Shown piece by piece: positions 43,511-52,640 of a DNA stretch of 64,000 nucleotides. Below the pieces are notes generated by a model that was given only the letters and a program-made list of their open reading frames with translations, did no database searches and was not told the origin of the DNA. The position numbers and the translations under genes were made by a program. The DNA is from CAVPGP01 sp963704025 (lineage in GTDB: Bacteria > Actinomycetota > Thermoleophilia > Gaiellales > Gaiellaceae). The first letter of the stretch is position 1. Every line of letters begins with the position of its first letter. The DNA lies in the NCBI GenBank assembly GCA_963704025.1, contig CAVPGP010000002.1, forward strand, positions 248,001 through 312,000. Reading direction: 5' to 3'.

Positions 43511-45052
43511 GTGCGGTCTATGCGGCCATGGAGGGCGTACCTTGCGGCGGTCGTCGCCTTCCTCCTCTGCGCGCCCGGTTCAGCGGCGAGGAGCCCTTTG
43601 GCGTGCACATTTGTGGTCGGCTATCACTCCGAAGGGGGACTGCGAGGGGCGCTGCAGCGGCACGACGCGGCCGTCCTCCGCCGCCTGCCGTCGCTGCGCG
43701 CTGTCGAGGTTCGCACCACGGACCCGGCCGGTCTGCGCAGCGAGCGCGCGATCCGCTTCGTCGAGCAGGCGCAGACGCGGGTGTCCGCCGCCGAGCCGGC
43801 GCTCTCGCCAATGGACGCGGCGCAGGCGCTTCCGTTCGAGTGGCAGTACAGCGCCACGAACGCCGACCGCGTGCCGCTCTGGGTGGAGCAGGCCGCCGCG
43901 GCCGTGACGATCGCGGTCGTCGACACGGGCGCCGACCTGAAGGCACCGGACCTCGCGGCCAAGTCGCCAACCACGTTCAACGTGGTCGACGGCAGGACCC
44001 GGGTCAGAGACGACGTCGGTCACGGCACTTTCGTCTCCTCGCTCGCGGCCGGCTCGATCTCGAACGGCGAGGGCATCGCCGGCTTCGGAGGCGAGGCCCA
44101 CCTGATGATCCTGAAGGCGAACCGCGGCCCACGCTCGTTCGACGACGTCGACGAGGCGACTGCGATCGTGTGGGCCGTCGACCACGGCGCGCGGATCGTC
44201 AACCTGAGCCTCGGCGGGCCGGAGACCTCGAATGTGGAGCGCAGCGCCATCGAGTACGCGGTCGCGAACGGCGTGCTGCTGGTCGCGGCAGCGGGCAACG
44301 GGCACGCACAGGGCGACAGGCCGGAGTACCCGGCCGCGCTGCTGCAGCCGGTCGGCTCCGACGGGGCCCCCGGGACAGGGCTCTCCGTGGGTGCCTCCGA
44401 TCGCAGCGGCGCTCGGGCCTCCTTCTCGAACGCCGGCTCGACGGTCTCCCTGGTCGCTCCCGGCGCGTCGGTCCTCGGCGCGATCGCGGCCTCCTCGACG
44501 CTCTCGTTCCAGCGCGTCGCTCTTCCAGGATCGCACGCGGGGAGGTACGGCTACGGCAGCGGCACCTCGTACGCGGCGCCCCAGGTCGCCGGCGCAGCCG
44601 CGCTCGTGTGGGCGGCGAATCCGCTGCTCACCGCAGCGCAGGTCGCCGAGGTGCTCCGGCGAAGCGCGACAGGAGGCGGCGCCTGGAACCCGGACACGGG
44701 CTACGGCGTGCTCGACGTCGCGGGCGCGGTGACGCTCGCCGGCGCGACGACAGGGACTGCGACCCCCGCCGTCCGGCTCGACGGAAGTCGCAGCGGCAAC
44801 CGGCTGCGTCTCGGCTGGTCGGGTGTCGGGGCGGCGAGCTACCGCCTGAAGGTCAGCGTCGACGGAGGCGCGGCACAGCTCGTCCCGACGGGGCCGCGGC
44901 CGTCGGCGAGCTACACGGTCTTGGGAGGTCATGCGTACACCTTCACGGTCGACGCGCTCGACGCAGGCGGCGCGCCGGTGGCGACGTCGTCCCCGTACGC
45001 CGTCGGCCCGGGCCGAGGGCAGCCCAAGCTGCTCCGGACGTCGAAGCGGTAG
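43511..45052 (+). CDS. secreted S8 (subtilisin-like) serine protease
   Basis: 513 residues from GTG 43511 (ATG 43520 is an alternative). A short signal peptide covers residues about 8-26 (YLAAVVAFLLCAPGSAA). The catalytic triad is complete: Asp138 in VVDTGAD, His171 in GHGTFVSS, Ser353 in GSGTSYAAPQVAG; the oxyanion Asn is in AAGNG (near 263). A pro-region precedes residue 130, and a C-terminal domain of about 95 residues is fibronectin-III-like. Degrades proteins outside the cell. Convergent with murA. Confidence 0.95.
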   Translation: MRSMRPWRAYLAAVVAFLLCAPGSAARSPLACTFVVGYHSEGGLRGALQRHDAAVLRRLPSLRAVEVRTTDPAGLRSERAIRFVEQAQTRVSAAEPALSPMDAAQALPFEWQYSATNADRVPLWVEQAAAAVTIAVVDTGADLKAPDLAAKSPTTFNVVDGRTRVRDDVGHGTFVSSLAAGSISNGEGIAGFGGEAHLMILKANRGPRSFDDVDEATAIVWAVDHGARIVNLSLGGPETSNVERSAIEYAVANGVLLVAAAGNGHAQGDRPEYPAALLQPVGSDGAPGTGLSVGASDRSGARASFSNAGSTVSLVAPGASVLGAIAASSTLSFQRVALPGSHAGRYGYGSGTSYAAPQVAGAAALVWAANPLLTAAQVAEVLRRSATGGGAWNPDTGYGVLDVAGAVTLAGATTGTATPAVRLDGSRSGNRLRLGWSGVGAASYRLKVSVDGGAAQLVPTGPRPSASYTVLGGHAYTFTVDALDAGGAPVATSSPYAVGPGRGQPKLLRTSKR

Positions 45053-45062
45053 CCGCAAGCCT

Positions 45063-46373
45063 CTAGGTGGGGACGCGCTCGATGTGCGCGCCGAGCGCGC
45101 GCAGGCGCTCGTCGATGCGCTCGTAGCCCTTGTCGATCTGATGCGCCGCGCCGATCGTCGAGCGGCCGTCGGCGCAGAGCGCCGCCAGCAGCATGGCCAT
45201 TCCGGCGCGGATGTCCGGGCTCTCCATCCGCTGGCCGACGAGCTTCGCAGGCCCGGTGACGACGGCGCGGTGCGGGTCGCAGAGGATGATCCGCGCCCCC
45301 ATCGCGACCAGCTTGTCCGTGAAGAAGAGGCGGCTCTCGAACATCTTCTCGAAGACGAGCACGGTGCCGAACGCCTGGGTTGCGACGGTGAGCGCGATCG
45401 ACGTCAGGTCGGCCGGGAACGCAGGCCACGGGCCGTCCTCGATCTTCGGGATCGCACCGCCGAGGTCGTCCTGCACGAGCAGCTGCTGCTCGGCCGGGAC
45501 GTGCACCGTCGTCTCGCCCACCTCCACGGCCACGCCGAGGCGCTCGAAGGCCATCAGGATGGAGCGCAGGTCGGTGGGCTCGGCCTCCTCGATCGTCACC
45601 TCCCCGCCGGTGACGGCGGCAAGGCCGATGAAGCTCCCGACCTCGATGTGATCGGTGCGGATGCTCCACTCGCCGCCGCGGAGCGCGGCGACGCCCGCGA
45701 TCCGGAGCACGTTCGACTCGATCCCCTCGATCTGCGCGCCGAGCGAGACGAGGAAGCGGCAGAGATCCTGGATGTGCGGCTCGCAGGCGGCGTTGCCGAT
45801 CACCGTCTCGCCGGGCGTGAGCACGGCGGCCATGACGGCGTTCTCGGTCGCCATCACCGACGCTTCGTCGAGGAAGATGTGCTTCCCCTGCAGGCTCTCG
45901 CCGCGGATCTCGTAGCGATCGGCCAGCTCGATCTCGGCGCCCAGCTCGGCGAACGCGTGGATGTGGGGATCGAGCCGGCGGCGGCCGATCACGTCGCCGC
46001 CGGGGGGCGGCATCGTCGCGCGCCCGAAGCGCGCGAGCAGCGGGCCGGCGAGCAGGAACGAGGCGCGGATCGTCTTGCAGAGGCGCTCGTCCGGTGTCCA
46101 GCTCTCGACGTCGGCGGTGTGCACGCGGACGTCGTTCGCGCCCGTCCAGGTCACGTCGGCGCCGAGGTCGACCAGCAGCTCGACCATGGTGTCGACGTCG
46201 CGGATGCGGGGCACGTTCGTCAGCGTCACCGGCTCGCTCGTGAGCAGGCAGGCAGCGAGGATCGGCAGCGCCCCGTTCTTGTTCCCGGCGGCCCGGACCG
46301 TTCCGGAGAGGCGACGGCCGCCCTCGATCAGGAACGACTCCATCAGTGCGGGAGCGACAGCGGTCTCGGGCAC
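45063..46373 (-). CDS. murA: UDP-N-acetylglucosamine 1-carboxyvinyltransferase, Cys-to-Asp active site
   Basis: 436 residues. First committed step of peptidoglycan synthesis. Lys in GNKNGALPILAACLL (near 32), RASFLLAGPLLARFG and the catalytic loop PPPGGDVIGRRRLDPH, where the usual Cys is Asp127. The same substitution makes MurA of Mycobacterium and Chlamydia insensitive to fosfomycin. C-terminal DIRAGMAMLLAALCADG also conserved. Divergent from the HD-domain gene with only 18 bp between the starts. Confidence 0.97.
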   Translation of the reverse strand: MPETAVAPALMESFLIEGGRRLSGTVRAAGNKNGALPILAACLLTSEPVTLTNVPRIRDVDTMVELLVDLGADVTWTGANDVRVHTADVESWTPDERLCKTIRASFLLAGPLLARFGRATMPPPGGDVIGRRRLDPHIHAFAELGAEIELADRYEIRGESLQGKHIFLDEASVMATENAVMAAVLTPGETVIGNAACEPHIQDLCRFLVSLGAQIEGIESNVLRIAGVAALRGGEWSIRTDHIEVGSFIGLAAVTGGEVTIEEAEPTDLRSILMAFERLGVAVEVGETTVHVPAEQQLLVQDDLGGAIPKIEDGPWPAFPADLTSIALTVATQAFGTVLVFEKMFESRLFFTDKLVAMGARIILCDPHRAVVTGPAKLVGQRMESPDIRAGMAMLLAALCADGRSTIGAAHQIDKGYERIDERLRALGAHIERVPT

Positions 46374-46391
46374 CGAGGTAGGCTAGCGGAC

Positions 46392-47015
46392 ATGGACGTC
46401 CCCACTCGCGAGCAGGCCTGGGACACCCTCACTCGTTACACCAAGAGCGAATCCCTCCTCCGTCACGCGCGCGCCGTCGAGGCCTCGACGCGGTGGTACG
46501 CACGGTATTTCCACGAGAACGAGGAGGCCTGGGGAGACGCGGCGCTCCTGCACGACTTTGACTACGAGCTCCACCCGACGCTGGACAAGCACCCGCAGGA
46601 CGGCGCCCCGCTCCTGCGCGAGGAGGGCTATCCCGAGTGGCTAATCGAGACGGTGCTCTCACACGCGGAGCACCTCGGGCTGCCGCGCGACACGCCGCTC
46701 AAGAAGACGCTGTTCGCCTGCGACGAGCTGTCGGGCTTCGTGCACGCGTGCGGCCTCGTGCGCCCGACGGGCCTCGACGGCCTGGAGCCGAAATCGGTCA
46801 AGAAGAAGCTCAAGCAGCCGTCCTTCGCGGCGGGGGTGCACCGGGACGAGGTCTACGCGGGCGCCGACCTGCTCGGGCTCGCGCTCGACGACCACATCCG
46901 CAACGTGATCGAGGCACTGCAGCCGATCGCGGCCGAGCTCGGTCTGCGCACGTCCCAGGACGAAGACGAGTCAGCCCAGGACGCGTCAGCCCAGTCCGTC
47001 GAGCAGTCGCCGTAG
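46392..47015 (+). CDS. HD-domain metal-dependent phosphohydrolase
   Basis: 207 residues from ATG 46392. His in ESLLRHARAVEAS, then HD in LLHDFDYELHP and His in SHAEHL complete an HD metal site. ALKKTLFACDELSGFVHACG-like segment PLKKTLFACDELSGF is characteristic of a group of stand-alone HD hydrolases. The substrate is unknown, possibly a nucleotide. The acidic/Ser-Gln tail of about 20 residues is extra and overlaps the convergent aminotransferase by 30 bp. Confidence 0.88.
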   Translation: MDVPTREQAWDTLTRYTKSESLLRHARAVEASTRWYARYFHENEEAWGDAALLHDFDYELHPTLDKHPQDGAPLLREEGYPEWLIETVLSHAEHLGLPRDTPLKKTLFACDELSGFVHACGLVRPTGLDGLEPKSVKKKLKQPSFAAGVHRDEVYAGADLLGLALDDHIRNVIEALQPIAAELGLRTSQDEDESAQDASAQSVEQSP

Positions 47016-48083
47016 ATCGTCCTCGTTCGTCCACCAGCCCACCGAGGCGCGGACGAGGCTGGAGCCGGGGATCTCGCGGACGACGACGTCCTGCGCGGCG
47101 AGGCTCTTGACCGTCTCTGCCGGGTCGCCCTCCGGACGGAACGAGACGAGCGTCGCCTGGTTCTCGTCGGTGACGACGTCGAGGCCGGCGTCCAGCAGCA
47201 GCGCGCGCAGACGGCCGGCCGTCTCGCCCGCCCACTCGTGGCGATCCTCTGGCAGGTCGGTCAGCGCCGCCTCCATCCCGGCCAGCGCGGGTGACGGGAT
47301 CCAGCCCTGGTCGAAGCGGGCGGCGCCGGCCTTCGGCTCGAAGGTCGCCGCCTCGAGGTCGTAGGTCTCGGCCGCGAAGTAGCTGACCTGTGAGAAGCCG
47401 AGCGCCTCGGGCTCGCGGACGACGAGGCCTCCCGTCGAGTCCGGCCCGCAGAGCCACTTCTGGCCGGAGATGGTCGTGAAGTCGACCAGCGTCGCGTCGA
47501 CGGGGATCGCGCCCACGGACTGGGCGCCGTCGACGAGGGTCGGGACGCCCGTCGCCGCGCGCAGCTCGGCTGCCGGAAGCGCGTTGCCCGTCAGCCACGA
47601 GACCGCGGAGAGGGCGAGCAGCTTGGTGCGCGGCGTGATCTTCGCGCGGATGAGGTCGAACGCCCCGGCCGCCGGCCGCCCGCGCAGGTGCGCCACCTCG
47701 ACGCGGGCGCCGGAAGCGACCAGCGGCCCGATCAGGCCGAAGTGCTCGACGTCCGTCGTCACGACCTCGTCGCCCGGGCCGAGACGGAGGCCGCCGACGA
47801 CGATGTTGACTCCGTCCGTCGTCGAGCGCGTGAGCGCGACCTGCTCCGGCTGCGCACCGACCTGCTCTGCGAGCCGGACACGTACGCGGTCGCGCGCCTC
47901 GACGAGTGCGTCGAACCAGGGCTTCCCCGAGCGGCCGCATTGGACGTCGGCGCGCTGCTGGGCGTCGACCGCGTCGATCGTCGCCTGCGCGAGCGGGCCG
48001 AAGGTGCCCGCATTCAGATACGCGACCCGCTCGAGCAACGGGAACCTGGCCCGGCCTGCCTGCACCCTTGCGTCCACGGTCAC
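46986..48083 (-). CDS. class V aminotransferase (cysteine-desulfurase/epimerase-like)
   Basis: 365 residues. PLP enzyme with fold type I. Seen: YLNAGTFGPLAQATIDAV (N-term), ALTRSTTDGVNIVVGGL, LVDGAQSVGAIPVD (Asp-x-Ala-Gln for PLP) and FTTISGQKWLCGPDSTGGLVV, in which Lys forms the Schiff base. No free catalytic Cys loop typical of IscS/NifS is visible, so isopenicillin-N-epimerase-like or other aminotransferase chemistry fits better. The GTG/ATG start overlaps the upstream gene by 4 nt. Confidence 0.9.
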   Translation of the reverse strand: MTVDARVQAGRARFPLLERVAYLNAGTFGPLAQATIDAVDAQQRADVQCGRSGKPWFDALVEARDRVRVRLAEQVGAQPEQVALTRSTTDGVNIVVGGLRLGPGDEVVTTDVEHFGLIGPLVASGARVEVAHLRGRPAAGAFDLIRAKITPRTKLLALSAVSWLTGNALPAAELRAATGVPTLVDGAQSVGAIPVDATLVDFTTISGQKWLCGPDSTGGLVVREPEALGFSQVSYFAAETYDLEAATFEPKAGAARFDQGWIPSPALAGMEAALTDLPEDRHEWAGETAGRLRALLLDAGLDVVTDENQATLVSFRPEGDPAETVKSLAAQDVVVREIPGSSLVRASVGWWTNEDDLRRLLDGLG

Positions 48084-48889
48084 TCGATCGTCACCTCCAC
48101 CGGCGAGTGGTCGGAGAGCAGTCTGCCCTGAACCTCACGCCGCTCGTCGGGCCAGCGCTGCACCGGCGTGGACGTCGCACCGCGAACGAGCACGTGGTCG
48201 ATGCCGGGGCCGGCATTCGAGAAGCCCCACTCCGGGCCGACGAGGTCGTGGAGCGTGCGCGAGCGCAGGAACGCGACGTTGAAGTCGCCGGCGAGCACGA
48301 CGACGTCCTCCGGCGCGGCGAGCCCGTCGACGAACGTGGCCGCGCGCAGCAGCTCGGCGTCCGGCAGGCGCTGGTCCGGTGGATAGCTGGTGGCGTGCAG
48401 GTTGCCGAGCCAGGCGGTCCGCCCGTCCGGGAGGCCGAGGTGCACGGCCTGGACGATCCGCCGCTCCTTGGCCCAGGCCAGCCGCGCGATCACGTCGAGC
48501 CCGAGCCGGCGTGCCTGCGCGACGCGGAAGCGGCGCGGGTTCAGCGCCTCGACCCGATGCGCGAGGATGCGCAGCCCGGGACGCAGCAGGATCGCGTTCG
48601 CCTGGCCCGAGAAGGCGGAACGCACGAGCCCGTGGTTCAGGCCGGTGAGCGCCCTTCCGATCGTCGCGGTGCACGGCAGCGGCCCGAGCATCGGCCGCGC
48701 TGCGACGTCTGCGACCGCCTGCATCCCGCTCCACGCCGCGAGGTGCTCGAGCGCCCACACCGGCAGCTCCTGGAGCGCCACGACATCCGGCTCGTCCGCG
48801 ACCGCGAGCTCGATCATCGCGCGGACGAACGCCCGCCGCTGCGGCGGCTTCGTGTTCCCGTGGAAGAGGTTCCAGCTCCGGACGAGCAC
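48080..48889 (-). CDS. endonuclease/exonuclease/phosphatase (EEP) family hydrolase
   Basis: 269 residues. EEP fold: SWNLFHGN, VVALQELPVWA with catalytic Glu, NLHATSYPP, VVVLAGDFNVAFL (Asp and Asn) and GIDHVLVRG...LLSDHSPVEVTI with catalytic Asp-His. A Mg-dependent phosphoesterase acting on nucleic acids, inositol phosphates or lipids; undefined. GTG start at 48889 is 19 bp from the divergent glycosyltransferase. Coupled to the downstream aminotransferase. Confidence 0.9.
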   Translation of the reverse strand: MLVRSWNLFHGNTKPPQRRAFVRAMIELAVADEPDVVALQELPVWALEHLAAWSGMQAVADVAARPMLGPLPCTATIGRALTGLNHGLVRSAFSGQANAILLRPGLRILAHRVEALNPRRFRVAQARRLGLDVIARLAWAKERRIVQAVHLGLPDGRTAWLGNLHATSYPPDQRLPDAELLRAATFVDGLAAPEDVVVLAGDFNVAFLRSRTLHDLVGPEWGFSNAGPGIDHVLVRGATSTPVQRWPDERREVQGRLLSDHSPVEVTIE

Positions 48890-48908
48890 CGGACTAGGCT
48901 AGTCGCGC

Positions 48909-49955
48909 ATGCGCGTCGTGATCGCAGACCCGGGCGCCTTCACGCCGCCGTACGACCACGAGCTCGCCGCGGCCCTGGCCCGTGCGGGCGCGGACGTCGA
49001 GCTCGTCACGTCGCGCTTCCGCTTCGGCGAGTCGCCTCGGCCGGACGGCTATGTGCGCAGCGAGCTCTTCTACCCGCTCTCGTCGCGGGCGTTCAGGCGC
49101 TCGCGCCTGCGGCTGCCCTTGAAGGCGGCCGAGCACCCGCTGGGCATGCTGCGGCTGGCGCGGCGGCCGGCAGACGTCGTCCACTTCCAGTGGCTGACGG
49201 CGCCGCAGGCCGACGAGCACCTGCTGCTCGTGCGGCGGCCGACGGTCTTCACCGCGCACGACCTCCTCCCGCGGCGGACCGCGTCGAAGCGAGATCTCTG
49301 GCGCAGGCTCCTGGCCCGGTTCGACCGCGTCGTCGTGCACAGCGAGCGGGGGCGCGAGACGCTGGCCGAGCTCGGCGTGGACGCGCGCGTGATCGCGCAC
49401 CCCGTCTTCCCGAGCGACCCGCCGCGCGCCGACGACGGCCGCACCCTGATCAGCCTCGGCCTGATCCGTCCCTACAAGGGCCTGGCCGACGCGATCGAGG
49501 CGACGAAGCGGATCGACGGCGCCCACCTCGTCGTCGCGGGCGAGCCCACCGAGCCGATGGAGCCGTACCGGGCGGCTGCCGGCGACCGCGCCGACTTTCG
49601 GCTCGGCTTTCTGCCGGAGGCCGAGCTCGACCGCGCGCTGGGCGAGTCGACGGTCGCGCTCTTCCCCTACCGCGCCGAGCTCGACCAGAGCGGTGCGCTC
49701 CTGCGCGCGCTCGGAGCCGGGGTGCCGGCTGTCGTCTACGACGTCGGCGGCCTCGGTGAGCTCGTCGGCCGCTACGGAGCGGGACGGGTCGTCAGGCCGG
49801 GAGACGTCGAGGGGATGGCGGCGGCCGCGCGTGAGCTCCTCGACGATCCGGCCGCGCTCGAGGCCGCCCGGGCCGGGGCTGCCAGCGCCCGTGCGACACT
49901 CACCTGGGACGCGGCGGCCGCCGCACACCTCGACCTCTACCGCGAGCTCCAGTGA
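48909..49955 (+). CDS. GT4-family glycosyltransferase
   Basis: 348 residues. GT-B fold: N-terminal RVVIADPGAFTPPYDHELAAALARAGADVELV, VVHFQWLTAPQADEHLL; C-terminal donor-binding ISLGLIRPYKGLADAIEA, FRLGFLPEAELDRALGESTVALFPYRAELDQSGALLRALGAGVPAVVYDVGGLGELV (E-x7-E region). Transfers a nucleotide-activated sugar to an envelope acceptor (family knowledge). Coupled at the stop to the small acidic gene downstream (GTGA overlap). Confidence 0.93.
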   Translation: MRVVIADPGAFTPPYDHELAAALARAGADVELVTSRFRFGESPRPDGYVRSELFYPLSSRAFRRSRLRLPLKAAEHPLGMLRLARRPADVVHFQWLTAPQADEHLLLVRRPTVFTAHDLLPRRTASKRDLWRRLLARFDRVVVHSERGRETLAELGVDARVIAHPVFPSDPPRADDGRTLISLGLIRPYKGLADAIEATKRIDGAHLVVAGEPTEPMEPYRAAAGDRADFRLGFLPEAELDRALGESTVALFPYRAELDQSGALLRALGAGVPAVVYDVGGLGELVGRYGAGRVVRPGDVEGMAAAARELLDDPAALEAARAGAASARATLTWDAAAAAHLDLYRELQ

Positions 49956-50269
49956 GCATCTTCCGCCGCAGCCGCTTTCGCGACGTGATCGAGCGCCAGC
50001 TCGACCTGTTCGTCGACGACCACACCGACGTGATCGACGAGACGGACGAGCGCCTTGCGGCGTACAACGCGGCCGACCGCGACGAGGCGGAGGAGCTCTA
50101 CGGCGACTATGTGGACGCGGTCGAGACCGGGACGGAGCTCCTCGCCGACATGCGCGACCGCTACGGCTCGACGCTGGCGGAGGCCGACGCGGAGCAGTAC
50201 GAGGCGGAGTTCAACCGCGCCGTCGGCAAGCGCCTCCCGCGCTTCGCGCTCGAGATCGAAAACCGGTGA
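49952..50269 (+). CDS. small conserved acidic protein of unknown function
   Basis: 105 residues, predicted entirely helical and rich in Asp/Glu (FVDDHTDVIDETDERLAAYNAADRDEAEELYGDYVDAVETGTELLADM). GTG overlaps the stop of the glycosyltransferase and its own stop overlaps the next start, so it is translated in a chain. No family recognised. It may be a small accessory to a neighbour. Confidence 0.65.
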   Translation: MSIFRRSRFRDVIERQLDLFVDDHTDVIDETDERLAAYNAADRDEAEELYGDYVDAVETGTELLADMRDRYGSTLAEADAEQYEAEFNRAVGKRLPRFALEIENR

Positions 50270-50790
50270 CGCTCGCCGACGAGATCGCGGAGCGGTTCGC
50301 CTGGGTGGACGGCCATGCGGACATGTGGCGTCTCTTCGGCGACCCGGTCCTGTTCGGGAGGATCGCCGAGGCGCTCGCCGATCCCTTCCGCGACGAGCGG
50401 GTGACGGTCGTGTGCGGCATCGAGTCGCGCGGATTCATCCTCGGAGGCGCGGTCGCACGCGAGCTCTCGGTCGGCTTCGCCGCGATTCGCAAGCGGGACG
50501 GGCTCTATCCCGGGCCGAAGATCGAGCTCCGAACGGAGCCGGACTACCGCGGCAACCGGAACGTCCTCCGCCTCCAACGGCGCGCGATCCGCCCGGGCGA
50601 CCGTGTTCTCCTGGTCGACGACTGGGCCGAGCGCGGCAGCCAGGCCCGCGCGGCGGTCGCGCTCGTGGAGCAGTGCGGCGGCGTCGTCGCGGGCCTGTCG
50701 GTGATCGTCGACCAGCCCGACGCTCACGAAGGGCTGCCGCGCGTGCACGCCCTTGTCCCTGCCCGTGCACTCGGGCCGAGCGACGTGTGA
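50266..50790 (+). CDS. phosphoribosyltransferase, adenine-PRT-like
   Basis: 174 residues from GTG 50266, overlapping the preceding stop by 4 nt. PRPP motif is VLLVDDWAERGSQARA (residues about 118-133), close to the APRT type VDDLLATGGT but with D-W-A-E-R-G; the region VCGIESRGFILGGAVARELSVGFAAIRKRDGLYPGP matches adenine PRT. Salvages a purine base to its nucleotide; the unusual PRPP loop leaves the base uncertain. Confidence 0.88.
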   Translation: MTLADEIAERFAWVDGHADMWRLFGDPVLFGRIAEALADPFRDERVTVVCGIESRGFILGGAVARELSVGFAAIRKRDGLYPGPKIELRTEPDYRGNRNVLRLQRRAIRPGDRVLLVDDWAERGSQARAAVALVEQCGGVVAGLSVIVDQPDAHEGLPRVHALVPARALGPSDV

Positions 50791-50803
50791 CGATTGGGCG
50801 CGG

Positions 50804-52618
50804 ATGCCACGCCTGATCGAGGACTACGCGCTCATCTCGGACCTCCAGACCGCGGCGCTGATTCACCGCGGGGGGTCGGTCGACTGGTGCTGCTTCCCCC
50901 GCTTCGACTCGGACGCCTGCTTCGCCACGCTGCTCGGGCACCGGCGTCACGGCCGCTGGCTCGTCGCACCGGTCGGGCGGGCGGTCCCCACCCGACGGTA
51001 CCGCGACTCCTCCCTCGTGCTCGAGACCGAGTGGGAGACGGCGCAGGGAAGCGTCCGCGTCGTCGACTTCATGCCGCCGCGCGGCGAGGCACCCGACATC
51101 GTGCGCATCGTCGAAGGGCTCTCCGGCCGCGTGCGCATCCGCTCGGAGCTCGTGATCCGGTTCGGCTACGGCAAGATCGTCCCCTGGGTGCGGCGCGTGG
51201 ACAGCGCGCGCGTCGCGACGGCCGGCCCGGATGCGCTCTGCTTTCGGACGCCCGCTCCGATCCACGGCGAGAACTTCACGACCGTGTCCGAGTTCGAGCT
51301 CGAGGCGGGCGAGCGGATGCCGTTCACGCTGACGTGGTTCCCCTCCCATCGCGAGCTGCCCGCGGCCTTCGATCCGGACGAAGCGCTCCGCGAGACGGAG
51401 CGCTTCTGGTCCGACTGGACGTCGCGCTGCGCCTACGAAGGCCCCTACCGCGAGGCGGTCGTCCGGTCGCTCGCGACGCTGAAGGCGCTGACGTACGAGC
51501 CGACGGGCGGCATCGTCGCCGCGCCGACCACGTCCCTCCCGGAATGGCTCGGCGGTGTCCGCAACTGGGACTACCGGTACTGCTGGCTGCGCGACGCGAC
51601 GCTGACCCTGCTCGCCCTGCTGAACGCGGACTACATCGACGAGGCGGGCGCCTGGCGCGAATGGCTGCTCCGCGCGGCCGCGGGCGATCCGGACGACCTC
51701 CAGATCATGTACGGGGTCGCCGGCGAGCGGCGGCTGCTCGAGTGGGAGATCCCGTGGCTCCCCGGCTTCGAGAGCTCGCGGCCGGTCCGGGTGGGAAACA
51801 GCGCCGCGGAGCAGCTTCAGATCGACGTCTACGGCGAGGTGGCGGATGCGCTCTACACGGCGCGCACGCGCGGCCTGCACGGGTCGATGCCGGGCTGGGA
51901 GCTCGTGCGCAAGATGCTGCTGCTGCTCGAGAGGCGCTGGCGCGAGCCGGACGAGGGGATCTGGGAGATCCGCGGCGAGCGGCGCCACTTCACGCACTCG
52001 AAGGTCATGTCGTGGGTCGCGTTCGACCGCGGGATCAAGCTCTGCGAGGAGTTCGGCAGACAGGGCCCGGTCGAGCGCTGGCGGGCCGTCCGCGACGAGA
52101 TCCAGACTGACGTCTGCCGCCACGCGTGGAACGAGGACCTCGGCTCCTTCTCGCAGTCGTACGGCAGCGACGAGCTCGATGCGAGCCTCCTGCTGCTGCC
52201 GCTCGTCGGCTTCCTGCCCCCGAACGACCCGCGGATCCGGGGCACCGTGCACGCTGTCCAGGAGCGGCTGTCGTGGAACGGCTTCCTGCTCCGCTACCGC
52301 TCGGAGGACGGTGTCGACGGGCTGCCGAGCGGCGAGGGCGTCTTCCTCCCGTGCTCGTTCTGGCTCGTGGATGCACTGGCGTTGGACGGGCGGATCGATG
52401 AGGCCACCGAGCTCTTCGAGCGGCTGCTGGCGGTCCGGAACGACCTCGGGCTGCTGTCGGAGGAATACGACCCCGACGCGCGGCGGCTGCTCGGCAACTT
52501 CCCCCAGGCGTTCTCGCACATCGCGCTCGTGAACAGCGCGTACAACCTGGCGCGGCCCGGCAGCGGCGCGCCGATGCCCGAGACCGCCGAGCCTGAGAGC
52601 GTCGAAGGAGCGTCCTAG
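50804..52618 (+). CDS. GH15 glucoamylase/trehalase-type glycoside hydrolase
   Basis: 604 residues. N-terminal beta-sandwich begins IEDYALISDLQTAALIHRGGSVDWCCFPRFDSDACFA, the hallmark of bacterial GH15. The (alpha/alpha)6 barrel has VRNWDYRYCWLRDATLTLLAL with the first catalytic Glu region and GVDGLPSGEGVFLPCSFWLVDAL with the second (near residue 511). Relatives hydrolyse maltooligosaccharides or trehalose; mycobacterial members are trehalases, so trehalose is a fair guess. Downstream of the PRT gene by 13 bp; convergent with dnaE2. Confidence 0.94.
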   Translation: MPRLIEDYALISDLQTAALIHRGGSVDWCCFPRFDSDACFATLLGHRRHGRWLVAPVGRAVPTRRYRDSSLVLETEWETAQGSVRVVDFMPPRGEAPDIVRIVEGLSGRVRIRSELVIRFGYGKIVPWVRRVDSARVATAGPDALCFRTPAPIHGENFTTVSEFELEAGERMPFTLTWFPSHRELPAAFDPDEALRETERFWSDWTSRCAYEGPYREAVVRSLATLKALTYEPTGGIVAAPTTSLPEWLGGVRNWDYRYCWLRDATLTLLALLNADYIDEAGAWREWLLRAAAGDPDDLQIMYGVAGERRLLEWEIPWLPGFESSRPVRVGNSAAEQLQIDVYGEVADALYTARTRGLHGSMPGWELVRKMLLLLERRWREPDEGIWEIRGERRHFTHSKVMSWVAFDRGIKLCEEFGRQGPVERWRAVRDEIQTDVCRHAWNEDLGSFSQSYGSDELDASLLLLPLVGFLPPNDPRIRGTVHAVQERLSWNGFLLRYRSEDGVDGLPSGEGVFLPCSFWLVDALALDGRIDEATELFERLLAVRNDLGLLSEEYDPDARRLLGNFPQAFSHIALVNSAYNLARPGSGAPMPETAEPESVEGAS

Positions 52619-52640
52619 CGGCGCGTCGGTCGGAGCTGGC

